A stretch of DNA of 64,000 bases from Nymphaea colorata (Eukaryota > Streptophyta > Magnoliopsida > Nymphaeales > Nymphaeaceae), in assembly GCF_008831285.2 (NCBI RefSeq), contig NC_045147.1, positions 23,522,981-23,586,980 of the forward strand. Reading direction: 5' to 3'. Each line of letters starts with the position of its first letter. Position 1 is the first letter of the stretch. The notes below the pieces were generated by a model. The model saw only the letters and a program-made list of their open reading frames with translations, searched no databases and was not told the origin of the DNA. Below, piece by piece: positions 1-24,400 of this stretch. A program made the translations under genes and the position numbers.

Positions 1-976
1 GATTTTAGTTATATAATAAAAGCTTTTCATTGTTAATTTACTATTTTATGTGCGTGACTACATCCTATTTTTATCTTTTTCATGGTTGAGTGTATTTATG
101 TGATGCTTAGAGTTAGAGATTACTTAATGAAAGAATTGTAGAAGCTTTCTAATTTGTATTTAGTAAGAGAGGGTTCAATTATTACACAGCCATACATCGC
201 CAATCTATGAGCAGCACCTTGCCTTGACAAATGATTGAGTGTCAAGATTAAGCAAGGTTATTTGGCATCCGGTTTAGAAGGTTGGTCCAGTTTTTAGAAT
301 TAAATCTCAACCTTCAGACACAGTGCTGATACCAGGAAAGTATAAAGAACAGCATTATCATGGTTACAGTCTCCATTTGCAGAAATCAATGACTACTGTG
401 TGGTATGTGATAAAGGAAGAAAGCTGCTATATGGTTGTAAATTCTTATGACAACCATCAAAATGAATATCATCCTTGTCATTGAGTGACTGACTTAATAT
501 GCACTTTTCAATTCCTCTAAGGAAACAATGCGTATTGACCACAATAATAACCTCAAGGAAAATTTGCATGGGAATTTAAATTTGCACATCTATACAAAGT
601 ACATTTTCATCAGGCAATATTTATCCAGCATGCCTCCTGTTCCTATTTCCCATATATCCTCCGTTGCCTTCTCTGCTGCCTTGATCTTGCAAGAAAAGAT
701 TGCTCAACACTTACACGATATACATGCACACGTACGTGCATCAATCATATAAACAGCGAGGTCTGTGTACCTAAAATTTTAAAGTTTGACTACCTTGACA
801 CTTCTTATCTGGGTTCAAATGATATTCATTAAATGCATTAATAAACCCCTTCATATGAATCGTAAAGTGATTTAGAAGGATGCCTTTGCCTCCACCTGAC
901 TGTGCAAAAGAAGCTCTGCTCTTGCAAGCTTAATAAAAATATTCTTTCATCAAAAGGCACTCCACCATATAGATTT

Positions 977-1450
977 TGCAACACCCTATTAAAAAGTTCA
1001 GTCTCATATCTGAAATTGTAAAGAATCTTGTGGGACTTTAAAGGGGTTGACTAAGTAATAGATTATTCTATTTCCTAGTTTTTTGGGGCTGGAATTGAAA
1101 CTACTAAGGAGCAGGTTGGGGTCCACCAAACTAAAACACCGAGCCTAGTGTGCGAGTGGACCGGGTTATTATAATAATACCAGAGTCAGTTCAACACTTT
1201 GACCTATGGTTCTACATATATAGATGTGTGTGCCTTGAGAGAGATAGCATACAACGGCCTACTGAAAAGTTTAGCCTCGTATCTAAGATCGTGAAGAATC
1301 TTTTAGGACTTATAAAGGTGTTGGCTAAGTGATAAATTGTTCTGTATTTCCTAAACTTGTCAGAGCTGGAACCCAAGCTACTATGACGAGGGTTGTGATC
1401 CACCAAACTATGAGCCTAAGCTTGACGTGGGAGTGAGTTATTCTTATGGT
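977..1450 (+). mobile_element. Degenerate TRIM retrotransposon, left arm of a palindrome
   Basis: Two direct repeats of about 195-200 bp (about 977-1174 and 1250-1450) flank a short internal segment. That segment starts with a sequence close to the initiator tRNA-Met primer-binding site (ataccagagtcagttc, 1177-1192) and ends in a purine-rich stretch (gagagagat, about 1238-1246). It has the same layout as the intact element at 13169-13621 but is more diverged and lies on the opposite strand. There is no room for coding sequence, which is typical of TRIMs. The ends are approximate because the terminal TG/CA bases have decayed. Confidence 0.7.
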
Positions 1451-1571
1451 TGCACTAGCATCATCAGACACAACAATAGAGATTCTTCCAAATTCGCTCT
1501 AAATTGGAAAATGGCCCACTTCCTTAAAGCAAAGTTGGAAGTATCTCTATTGTCGTATTTGATGATGCTAG

Positions 1572-2052
1572 CATAATCAGAAGAATGACTCGCTTCCATG
1601 CCGGGCTTAGACTCCTAATTTGATAGAACTCAACCCACTCCCTAGCAGCTTCAGTTCTAGTCCCAAAAAGACTAAGAACCAAGACAATCTATCACTTAGC
1701 CAATCCCTTTATAAGTTTCCCAAGATTCTTTACAATTTTAGATACAAGATTAAAATTTTCAATTGAGTGTTATAATCCACCCCACTTAAGGCACAAGCGT
1801 CGGTGTGTGTGGGGCCATAGGTCCAAGTCTTGAACTGGTTTTGATATCATTGTAATAGTCTGGCTCACTCTCACACCAAGCTTGGATCTTGGTTTGGCGG
1901 TTCCCAAACTACCCCGGTACCCCCTAGCAGCTTCGGTTTCCGCCCCAAAAAAATTTAAGAACCAAGACAATCTAAGACTTAATCAACCCCTTTATAAATC
2001 CCCTAAGATTTTTCACAATCTTAGATGAAGGAATAAACTTTTCAATAACTCT
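1572..2052 (-). mobile_element. Degenerate TRIM retrotransposon, right arm of a palindrome
   Basis: This is a second diverged copy of the same TRIM family, inverted relative to the copy at 977-1450. LTR-like segments lie at about 1572-1774 and 1851-2052. The internal part carries the conserved segment around cttaaggcacaagcg and a decayed primer-binding-site complement just before 1851. The spacer between the two copies (about 1451-1571) is itself an imperfect inverted repeat, so the whole 977-2052 stretch folds back on itself. Confidence 0.7.
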
Positions 2053-2600
2053 TTCAGATGACCACCAATACCTATTGCAAGCCCAAATTGTAATTAAAAA
2101 GTGGTGGTGATTGAGGTAAACTAGTAACGTTTCAAGAAAGGAAATTTTAGTAAAAAACTGAATAATGAAAGATGAAAAATAGGTGACAAAAATGCAGAAA
2201 TGCTACTCATGTTTAAACAGTCTTAGATGAATGGTGAACCCAAAACTAGGATACTAGTCTCTAAGTTCCATAAACTGTAACTTAGGGTAGTTAGATGGAA
2301 AGCATCCATAAAGACCACGAGAATTAGCAATTTAGCAAAGGGCAGGATCTATACAAGTTTATCATTAGAAAGCAGAAGTGTTTGAAATTAATGTTATTAT
2401 GTAATTATCACAACTACCATCATTATCAGCACGACCACCACCATTATAATTATCACCATTGTTGCACGTCACTGTTAACAAAGTATTACTTGATGCTCTT
2501 GATAATGTTGTTTCTACCACTGTCATCCACATTATTATCATCAATAACACTACCAATACTGCAATCACTAACATCTACAATTCCTTCAGATGTGCAAGAA
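2053..2600. other. Noncoding stretch with imperfect CAN-type triplet repeats
   Basis: No exon is recognisable here. A run rich in cac/cat/tat triplets (about 2405-2560) produces spurious His/Tyr-rich reading frames on both strands. The region is presumably part of the last intron of the CCCH gene, if that gene continues left of the window. Confidence 0.5.
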
Positions 2601-2621
2601 ATCAACATTATGAGAACATAC

Positions 2622-5600
2622 CGCACGCAAAGGTAGACCTATGGGGCTGAGAACATAGCTTGTTTTTTGTATAGCCTGGTCGCGTGGATGATGATATCTA
2701 CAACTGGAGCCAAATTTACACTCCCCTGTTTTAATATAGAACTGACATTCTGGCTGACCAGGTCTTTCAGGAAAACTGTTATCCTTCTGGCTGCTTAAGG
2801 GACCATCGGTTGGAGATGATGAATAGAAAGGTCCCTGGAATGCAGGTGCAGAAGGGGATAGCTGATGAGTCAATCCATAGAGCGGTCCTGTACCAGCAGG
2901 ATGTTGTGTACCAGGAGAAGCTAGAGGAGCCATTGGTGACTGTTATCACACAAGGTACAGATAATTAACACAAAAATTTACACCAGCAGTGGCAGGCACT
3001 CAAAGGCCAAGAGGAAAGTGAACATCTTAAAGTAGTTAGACTTACAGGATAGCTGCTCCAACTTGGAAATGGAACCATGCCTGGATGTAAAAGCACTGGG
3101 GCATAAGACCCTTGGACATATGAACTGGGTAAAATTGGTGGCCGAGCAAATTGCCAGCCAGTAACTCCTGCTCCGTATGGTTGAGAAGAAGGAAGTGAAG
3201 GAGACTGCACCATTGAACAAAATGCAGGTGCAGAAGTTGGCAGTGAGGTGCCAGCTGGTTGTGGATGATGGAATTTACAGGTCATACCAAATTTGCAGAG
3301 TCCTGTTTTCATATAATAATTACACTCTTTTTCGCCCTGCAAAAAAAGGTTATCTACAAATAAGTAAGTTCAATAATATAGACATGATGAGATAAAATGA
3401 ACAGTCTGGAGTCTTTAACAAGTCCTGGTAGCCAGAAGAACAAATGAAAGATTGAAAGGAATATCACAAGTAGTGCTAGGGCAACCTAACTTGAGGAAAT
3501 GAAAACAATTCCAACTAATTAGGGCGTTCCTTAATGGATTCACGAGAAAAATTTGGACAAAACTACATAAAGAATGAGAAGGGATCCAACCGGTCGCAGT
3601 GGGTAGCCAAGATAATTTACTGGCAGTGTGTTCCTCGACCCATTTTTTGGATGGTGGAACTTGCAAGTTGCACCAAATTTACAAGTTCCAGTCTTCAGAA
3701 AGTACTGCAACAACCACACAAAAAAGCAAATTTGTGCAGTTCCAAGCAAGAAATCAAATAAATCTCAAAGCGTAGATCATACACAAAGGTTCAAAAAGAA
3801 ACCATCATACCTCTGAAAATAATCAATGCACTGACTGCTTGCAGAAGGAAGTTGTAATCATTTTAAGTGTCATACAGTGTACTTCCTGAAGTTGGTGAAT
3901 GGTTTCCTACTTTTCTTCTTAATGTACCATTAACTTCCAGAACAAATCACACATCTATGGAGGGGTCTCTAGCAAGTTGGTGTAAATGAAAAAGGTGACA
4001 TGAAGATTGAATATCATAACACACAAACGCATCATGACCATTTTTTCATGAAGGAAGAACCATCCAAGCAGGGTTGTTGGAAATGGGTTCAGAGCCATCA
4101 TCACTTTGCCCCTTGTGGATGTAAAATCTTCAAATTTCCCTCTTATGCTCACAGAAACGTTACCTCATTAATTAGAGTTTTATGCAAGGTTTATCAATTA
4201 GCACCTTACATACAAGTTCAGAGAACATCAAGTAATAAAGAGTGGATGATATAACAGACTCATGAAGTTTCTATCAGAAACATCGAGTCCTCAACCCATA
4301 ATCATTTTAAGGCCTTCTGTAAGAAAATAGTAACATAGCAGCAATAGTAGGGCCTGAGAGTTTCATGCATAACTTAGTGAGACCAAACATACTTTTTAAT
4401 CAGTTATCACTACCATACCTACAAGAAGCTTTACATATCAAAGTTGCCAAATAAAAACATCAAGAAAAACCAGTAGACATGGATTTAGTAAAATATGACT
4501 GAACTAACCAAGAACTAAGCAGCATCTGAAACGTTTTTCCTTATTTAGTTGATTCATAGACACCACAATAACGTTGCACTAAAGTCAGGTCCCAAGTAAT
4601 ATATGATTCTGTGCAAATTATGAATTTACATGCCTATGAAATACTGTTGTTGAAGTCTGTACACGAAAATGAGCAGCTATAGGCATGAATTCAAGTAAGG
4701 ACCAAGTTGGCCCAGGAATAAGCTCCATTTGTTACCAAAAGAAAGACGTATGTCTGTAGTGTTCGCCTATCAAATCGAGATCGCAGACCTAACGTGCATC
4801 AAATGAAAAAATTAATAGGATTGTACCTGGCAGAGAGGTTCACCCACTCTTTCTGGATATTCCCCTAAAACTGCAAGCCGCTGCAATGTGAACACAGCTT
4901 ACAAAATCAGCATACAAAAACAATCTTAAGATTGCTGGTAAACAGAACTAACAAAACTGTGGAATTAAGAGAGAGATTATTGATGAAAGGCTGCCCCCAC
5001 GTAGCCTGTACAGTGTACAGAAAATCCAGGAAGGCGTCACACAAGCTGTAGATTCTGATGAATAACATGACGATCCCTTAGTCAATGCACCAAGCTCGTC
5101 CAGCCTACGTGAAACGACCGACTATGAACTTAAACATCTAAAGTGAAAGCGGGTAGCTTGAGCACAAATCTTCAGCTTATCGAATACAGGGAAGGAGACA
5201 AAGTCACATTCCAGAGGAAGAAGCACCCCAACCGAATGCACCCCCTTAAAAAAAATAAAATCACCACCGACATTTCTAATGAAGACCTATACTCCGCTTA
5301 TGATCTCGGGTGTACTGAGAAGGCGCCCCGGCCAGCATGATTATAATGTCAAATATGGACACGAGTGCAATGTTATCTTTTTAGGACCAGAACGACAGTA
5401 ACACATCGCTAAGAAAGCGTCTGAGATCCCAATCAGCTCCACCGCCTAAGTAAGACAAATTGACCTCTTCGGATCTGATCAAGTTTGAACTAGAATCATA
5501 TGAACCTAATGTCTTAAGCTAACCAAACATCTATTTAAGCAAGATTGAGGGACCAGAAGTTCCGATCCAGAACAAATAACAAGGATTGAGAGGAAGAAAG

Positions 5601-6005
5601 TCCTACCAGATTCCGGTCTCCAGGGTGATTGAAGCGGCAACCCCCGCCATAGCCGCATAATCCGGTTCGCATATAGAACGGGCAATCAAGCTCGCCCGGC
5701 CGCTCCGGATACAACTCTCCGCTGCCATCTCCACCGATTCTCAGCCGCCACAAAGGTCCTGCAATGCCAATAACACAAACCCATTAGCCCCCTCATATTC
5801 AACACACACCGTTTCCCAATTCCCCTAATTCCTTGAGGCCCCCAACAAAGAAATACCCCAATTACGGCGATCTGGACGCGTAATTCAACAATGCACGTGC
5901 AAAAACCTCACCTTCGAGCCCGGTCTCTGCAGGGGTACGGTTCCACTCTAGGGCCAGATGTGTATGAGAGCCTTCCACCCTGGCGCTCCTATCGTAGAAC
6001 TCCAT
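2622..6005 (-). CDS. CCCH zinc-finger protein (ZFN type), partial at its 3' end
   Basis: Plant ZFN-type CCCH proteins are nucleic-acid-binding proteins, probably nuclear, with five C-X8-C-X5-C-X3-H fingers. Six exons read in one frame: 5912-6005, 5607-5758, 4827-4880, 3591-3704, 3046-3336 and 2622-2939, all GT-AG, giving 341 residues. Finger 1 is C57/C66/C72/H76, finger 2 C99/C108/C114/H118 (split between exons 3 and 4), finger 3 C143/C152/C158/H162 and finger 4 C300/C309/C315/H319. The repeated PERPG/PERVG stretch before fingers 1, 2 and 4 is typical of the family. The linker between fingers 3 and 4 is rich in Pro, Ser and Gly. The last exon ends at a good donor after LPLRA, where the family normally continues into finger 5. 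No finger 5 exon is visible between 2621 and 1, so the gene probably runs past the left edge. The ATG at 6005 is the first in-frame one in exon 1. Confidence 0.88.
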
Positions 6006-6349
6006 TAACAATAAGACCTCTTCCGGGGTTCCCCACTTCTGGGCCGTTACGGGGGGTGAAGATGAAGGAGATTCTAGAGAGTTTCAGCTTCTTAACTGTT
6101 TCTGTAGGATTTGGACGTGAAACCCAACAGGGAGAGGAAGAGGCAGAGGCAGAAGACACCCTGCTTCAACCCCTCTCTCTTTCTCTCTCTTCACAGATTT
6201 TGATCTTTCAAAGCTCTCCCATTCTCGAGTCTTTTCCTCGTTGGCAACCTTCACCCTACAAACTCCCACTACTATTACTACTACTAGTCTTTCTCTCCCA
6301 CGCTTTCTCTCTCTCAATCTCTCTCGTTCGCGTACCCGCCAAAAAGGAA

Positions 6350-6370
6350 AGGTTATAGATATAAATATTA
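6350..6370 (-). promoter_or_regulatory. Possible TATA box of the CCCH gene
   Basis: On the minus strand the sequence taatatttatatctataacc lies about 350 bases upstream of the ATG at 6005. Between them is a CT/GA-rich leader with runs at about 6174-6200 and 6296-6325, typical of plant 5' UTRs. Position and composition fit a core promoter, but no transcription start can be proved from sequence. Confidence 0.35.
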
Positions 6371-6540
6371 AATTTGTGTTATTTGAGCTTACCTGTGCGA
6401 AGTGCCGTCACCAATTCAAAACTACCGACCTTTTTTTATCTCATTGTCTCCTTGCAAAAGAGTGATTGAGTCTCTTTACTGCTGGCAACTACTCGCGAGG
6501 AGAGTTCATAGTGCAGCTATGATGGTTGCAAGCGGTGCAG

Positions 6541-6646
<106 letters not shown>

Positions 6647-6659
6647 GTTATGATTGCTC

Positions 6660-8540
6660 GTGACCAATGTGGGACTAGCACACATACTGCCATTCGTTTT
6701 TTTGTGAATTACAACAAGATTCCCATCTCAGTGGACCAATTCATTCCCCAATGAGGTACAGTTGATTTGTTTGGATGGGAGGTGTGAAAATTTATAAATA
6801 GTTATACGAAGGACCTTGGATATTTCAATTCAAAAGTTCACCGTCAAATGGACAATTAAAAAATTCATTGTTGTTTGATCGTTGATTAACAAAATCATCA
6901 TCATTGAATTTTGCATTTTCGGGCCAACCCACTTATTCACGTTAGTCATATACCATAATATTATCTCATTTATACATTATATGTTAAGGTGAAAGATATG
7001 TATGTAACAATAAATAAATTTAAAAGTGATTAATAATAATCTAGTATCAATGTCATAAAACCAAAGACGTTTCGGTTTGTGGGCAATATATTATGTATCA
7101 GCTGCTGGTCCAGCTAATACCAAACCAATATTTACAGCAGCCGCGGTGAAAGTTTATAATGATTGTATAGTCGGTCAGATGGGCTTGTATTAATTGTTCT
7201 ATTTCTATTATATTAGAAATATTATTTTCTTTATATTAGTACTTTAATTTGCAGTTTTGGTCTGTAAGCTTGACCTCATAACTAGTTTGAATTTTTAAGT
7301 AGTCGATTAAAAGATAAAAAACGCGTTGATATTTGGCTATAGGTGGGCATAGACACATAACTAGCTTATAACGTATGAATGACATGAACTTTATCGGGTC
7401 TAAAATTTTATAAGTGAATAACAAGTTCAGTTAAGCTAATTGCTCTTATTTTCAACACATTTGACTTAAAAATAGACTAAGTATACATTAGTTTGACATT
7501 TTTATGGTATTCACGTGATATATTTCTTAAGCCTCATCACGCGTTTGCGTGTTACAAACGCTAACCACATACTTATATTGATTGCATCAATTAACCACGT
7601 ACTAATATTTAGCAAATGCAAACAATTTTTCTCTCAGTTGTCAATTGTGTAGTAAATCCCATATCTCGAAAACTAATCACTCCACATGTGCTATAAAATA
7701 TTAACTTAAAAGTTTAATTTCAATGTAAATTGGTTGTTTTATGACAATGCGTACGGGCTGATACTCACCGACATTAATAACGTTGTTCACATACACTACC
7801 AAATTCGAATCAAATGTAAAAAATATCGATGAAGTACTCCTAAGCATACAAACATGTAGGCCAATGATATTTTTAGATTATTTTTGGTACAAATGAATCT
7901 TAAGCAACCACACGATTGCCTTTGCAATGAAGTAATTTCTAAAGTTTTGCTACAGTTTATTAAAATCTCACCAAGCTTTTGGGGAGATGCACATGCACGC
8001 TTCATTTTTTTGAAATCTAGCTACGATGAGAGACGAAATCCTAGTATTGGCATCGATATAGACCCAACTGTCATTGCATTAAGGTTTAAAAAAAATGTAA
8101 ACGAGTAACTGAAAATATTCTTTGTAGCAAAAAAATATCAACACATCAGTCAATTAATTCGGGTCAGATATCTGAGCAATATTATATATTAAATATAATC
8201 TCATATTAAATAGGAAGTTTTAAACAGCCATATTATGGGCTTTTGAACGCAGATTAGACGCCAGTATCCATAAAAAACACGCTTGAAGAGAGGCATCTTT
8301 AGGTTTCAAATGGATCTAATCTACTTTAATATTTTAGCATTCTGGTTAAAAAGCTCATTAGTGGAACGTGGGAGTGGGAGGCTCTGTGTTTCTCTTTCTT
8401 CAGTGATGCTGATAACAAACAGTGGAAATGGTGAATGGTTGGAATTCAACTCCCAGTTTCCGTGGTTCCAGAATTGATGGAAAAATGGTACGGGCGTCAC
8501 ACCAACGCGTGGAGCGGTTTACGGCCTGTTTGGTAGGAGG
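6660..8540. other. AT-rich intergenic region between divergent genes
   Basis: No gene is recognisable. The stretch separates the divergent CCCH and DUF255 genes and must hold at least part of the DUF255 promoter. All open frames are short and have no family resemblance. I see no clear transposon ends. Confidence 0.5.
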
Positions 8541-8680
8541 GAAAGGGAGCCGTGGTTCCAGCTGCCCTTTTTCCCTTTAGCCAGCTTCATCAGCCGCCCC
8601 ACCCAACTCACCTCCTGAATCCAGATTGTCGCTATTTGTCTATATATTTTTCCTTTTTTCGTTGGCAGTCGATTCTTTCC

Positions 8681-20684
<12,004 letters not shown>

Positions 20685-20913
20685 AGAACCTCGTAACATG
20701 TTTAAAGTTATGCGAGCTGTACATGTACACAGAGGTCAGGTTTTGTGTTTTAAAGAGTGTTGATCCTCTTGGTCCCGACCACTTTGGCCTATAATTTTCA
20801 GGATGGCTGATGGTTCGAGAGGACGTTTACCTTTGTAAAGTTTATTTTGCTCTCTCTGCGTCCGTGGCGTTTTTTTCTTACAAGCCGGTCCGTTGCTGGA
20901 TTTGGTGACTAAT

Positions 20914-20923
20914 AATAAATAAA
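20914..20923 (+). terminator. Polyadenylation signal candidate of the DUF255 gene
   Basis: Two overlapping AATAAA hexamers lie about 230 bp after the stop codon at 20684, a usual 3' UTR length in plants. The converging small gene ends at 21481, so this is a plausible end of the transcript. Confidence 0.5.
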
Positions 20924-21480
20924 TCAAAGCCACTAACTTTTGAACTACAGTCTACATCTAGCTTTTGGTCATATCTGATTCCAAATTTATTCCGCTTGTA
21001 TGTTATTTCTACCATAACTGAAAAAGATTATGACGATATTCTTTTAGCTGTACTGTAATTGCTTTTATCGTGGAAATGTGTTGATTTCGTGGGACGACAA
21101 CGGAGTTTATTGATTTTATCGAGAATAGAGCGCGCCTTTTGATAATATAGTATGAATTTCAATGGTGTGGAAGAGAAAAATTGATCTGATTAAAAGGGAG
21201 AAAAAAATCATCCACCCACTAGTAATAAAAATTTTTTAATGGGAATCGCAGACCAGTTGCTGGACGAAAGTTAAGGGCGTTGACACGTTACCAGAATAGG
21301 TTAAAAGATGAGGGAGTAGGTGGCCGGAGAGCCTCGAAACCCCAGAAACCAAAACTTTTGTTGCATCGCCTTTTTTGCAGTTTATGCATCAATTCTTTGG
21401 GAAGGACACCTTGAATTCTCACTTTATCTTTGGACCAGACCATTAGCTTCTTTGACCAAGAGGGCCTCGTTGCTCCAAAA

Positions 21481-24400
21481 TTAGACGTGTTTCATCTTCT
21501 TTTTCTTCTTCTTCGTCTTTTTAGAATGCTCCTCGAGCTTCCGCTGCATTCAAGATGAAACAACTAATCATTTCATACAGATGGCTCGGCAATACTGCAT
21601 AATGCAGGGAAAAAAGCCGAACAACTATCTAAGGACTAAGAAGAAATCTAAAACTCGATGCGGTTTTGAGGTCTCTCGTAAATTTGTGAGAACTACTATT
21701 CCTGGGTTCATCGGCTCATTGCAACTAAACAGTTTTGGTGGTTCTACGTTCTACACTCTACAAAACGCCTCGCCATTGGCCAAAGGCTTATCAAATAAGA
21801 TGAAGCAAGACACCTGTCAAACTACAAATGGCTATGGTACCAAACTCGGCAATTACGCAGCATGAGGCTGCAGCGAGTTCCTGTGAGCCAAGCCGAATCA
21901 GGTTGTGCCGACCATGTTCCACCTAACCAGAACAGCTCGTCACTTGGCTTTGTGAGCTCCTTCTTTTGTCACTGGGTGAGACAAGACAGATGAGACGAAC
22001 CAGCGAACCACAGAGCTTGTTTCCCAACCCTATGTTCGTTGAATGATAAGGAATACTCACCTTCTTCTTTTTCTTTTTCTTTTTGCTTTTGCCAATTTCT
22101 ACATCTTCGGACTTGCCAGAACCCTGTAAACACAGAGCTTTGTCCATGACCTAAATACAAAGAGATACACTAGAGAGCAACAGCAAGAGGGACGGATAGT
22201 AACTAACCTCCCCATCATCAGCAAATGAAGTTACGTGCTTTATCATGTGACCAGATTTTGACGAGGAGCCTGGAGAGACAAATTATTCAATAGCCAGTTC
22301 CAAAAACAAAAGAATGGAATGGAGAGGAAAAGAGATCAACAGAAAACCCGGCTATATATATTACTTGGCATTCTTCATGGTTCCTTTAAGCTTTGATACT
22401 GGGAGCAAAAGTTTTATAACTTAGTATATATTCCAACATGAATTTGAAACTCCTGATCAATGCTTCAAGTTAGATTAGCATGTAGACAGTATTGGTCTCT
22501 AGACGTTATATCAACTAGCAGCAGAGTATAAGATGTAACTGAGCAGTTGCAGCAATATGGCATGTTATGCAGAAGGTTCTCGCAGTGCCAGTATGAGCAG
22601 ACCAATATCAAGGGTTGAATAAAGGGAGAAACATGAGCATGGAATAGGATGAGAAATCAACAGACATCAGGAGTTTTAGGATGTAACAAGGACATGAACC
22701 ATTTGTCATGAAGAATAAGATGAGTATCATGAATCATCTGTTATGCATAATAAGATAAGTATCTGTTTGAACTAGATGTGCAAAATCAGGGATAGTGTTT
22801 GTATTCATGTACATTAAGTTATGACCATGTGGTCTTTTAAGTTGTAATTCTGCTCAGACTTAAAATGGCAAATGATTTAGACGCTGGAACAATCAAACCT
22901 CCAATTCAGGACTGGAAAATTGTGTAATTGTCCTACACTAGCAGCAACAAGCTTCCAGCCATCAAGTTATTTAATTATAATAAGATGTATGACAAGACTC
23001 CCTTGCCTGAACATTTCCTGTTGTACAGTTATGCTGTGTTTTTTCTTTTTCTTTTTCCTTTCTGCAAAGAAGCACAAAATATTCACATATTGAAACTGTT
23101 CAGTGGACAGATAAGGTTTTTGAGACTTGTTGAAAACTTCTAAACAAAACCAGAAGAAGTCATCCACATATAGAGAAAGTTAAATTTAGTGCTTGATACA
23201 GCATTAAAATGAGGACTGGAAAAGGCCAAACATGTTTGAGCTCAGCCACCAATGCCACATATTCGAGTTCAATAGCCTGTGTCTCCTTTCGTTCACGTTG
23301 CATCAAGATTGCTCTCCATTCGATGACAAAATACAAGTGTCCTCTACCTACCACTAAAGACGCCCTTGCGAAAAAAGCACTATCAACAACTAATAAGATT
23401 TCCTTATATTTGTACTTTATCTATCGAATAGTTCACCTTCATAGTTCCATCTGATTATATATTTTCCTGAGGAAGTGTACAACACCAAGGTTTCATCTAT
23501 CATGTCTCTGAGGTTCATACGCTTTCACTTAACAATTTATAAACTACTTATAAATTATTTATAGTAATAAGACGTGACTCGTACACTTTCACAATTTATG
23601 CATTACTTAAAAATTATTACAGAATAAGCTTGGCCCTGCACTACATTAATTTTTACTTCCACAAATATTTTCACAGTGCTCTACTGAAGTAACAACCATG
23701 CTGTACAGAGTCTACAGACCAACATATTAGACAAGTAACAACTTTTTCTTTGAGTCATTACCTTCTGAAGGGCCCCCCACACGTGTCATTTTTAATGCCC
23801 TAAAAGCAACCAGTGAAGAGTAAAACCATGCGGTCCATGTCATACAGGAACTGTACGTGGGAATTTAACACTCTAACGTGTTTGGTAGTTTTACACTTTT
23901 ACTAACACTTCTCTTTTTTAAATCGTGCAATGCAGAGTTCCCACCAAAAAGTTTCACTACTTTAAAACTATGAAGTATAGAAAAACCGGTTCTGTTTGGG
24001 ACCCAATCTAAATCATATTTAGAATTAGACTAAGAGAGGCATGAGAGGCAATGAAATTACTTGCTTTTAAGGTGCCCTTCGCATGTCTTACAGCCGACTC
24101 AACCAACAAAGGGTCTACAGAAGTCAATCCTCCTGGCTCTTGGAGTTTTCTTTCGAGAAACTTTGCTAACGCAGCAGCTTTATTTGTTGCAACTGGACCA
24201 CCTGGGTGTGGCATCCTTCACAAAATTGTAAGTAAGTATTTTATGCCTTTGTCTATATGCTGAGGTTTGAGAAAAACTTGTACGAACGAAAAGTAAAAAC
24301 GTTGAACATAATATGAGAACCAGAGGTTAAGGACCAGAGCAGGTGACCCGTCCCACATATTTTCAAATAGTTCACAACAATCATCAAAACAGAACTTGCA

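Noticed and set aside
2365-2650. His/Tyr-rich open frames on both strands
   Set aside because: They come from imperfect CAN triplet repeats and have no family resemblance.
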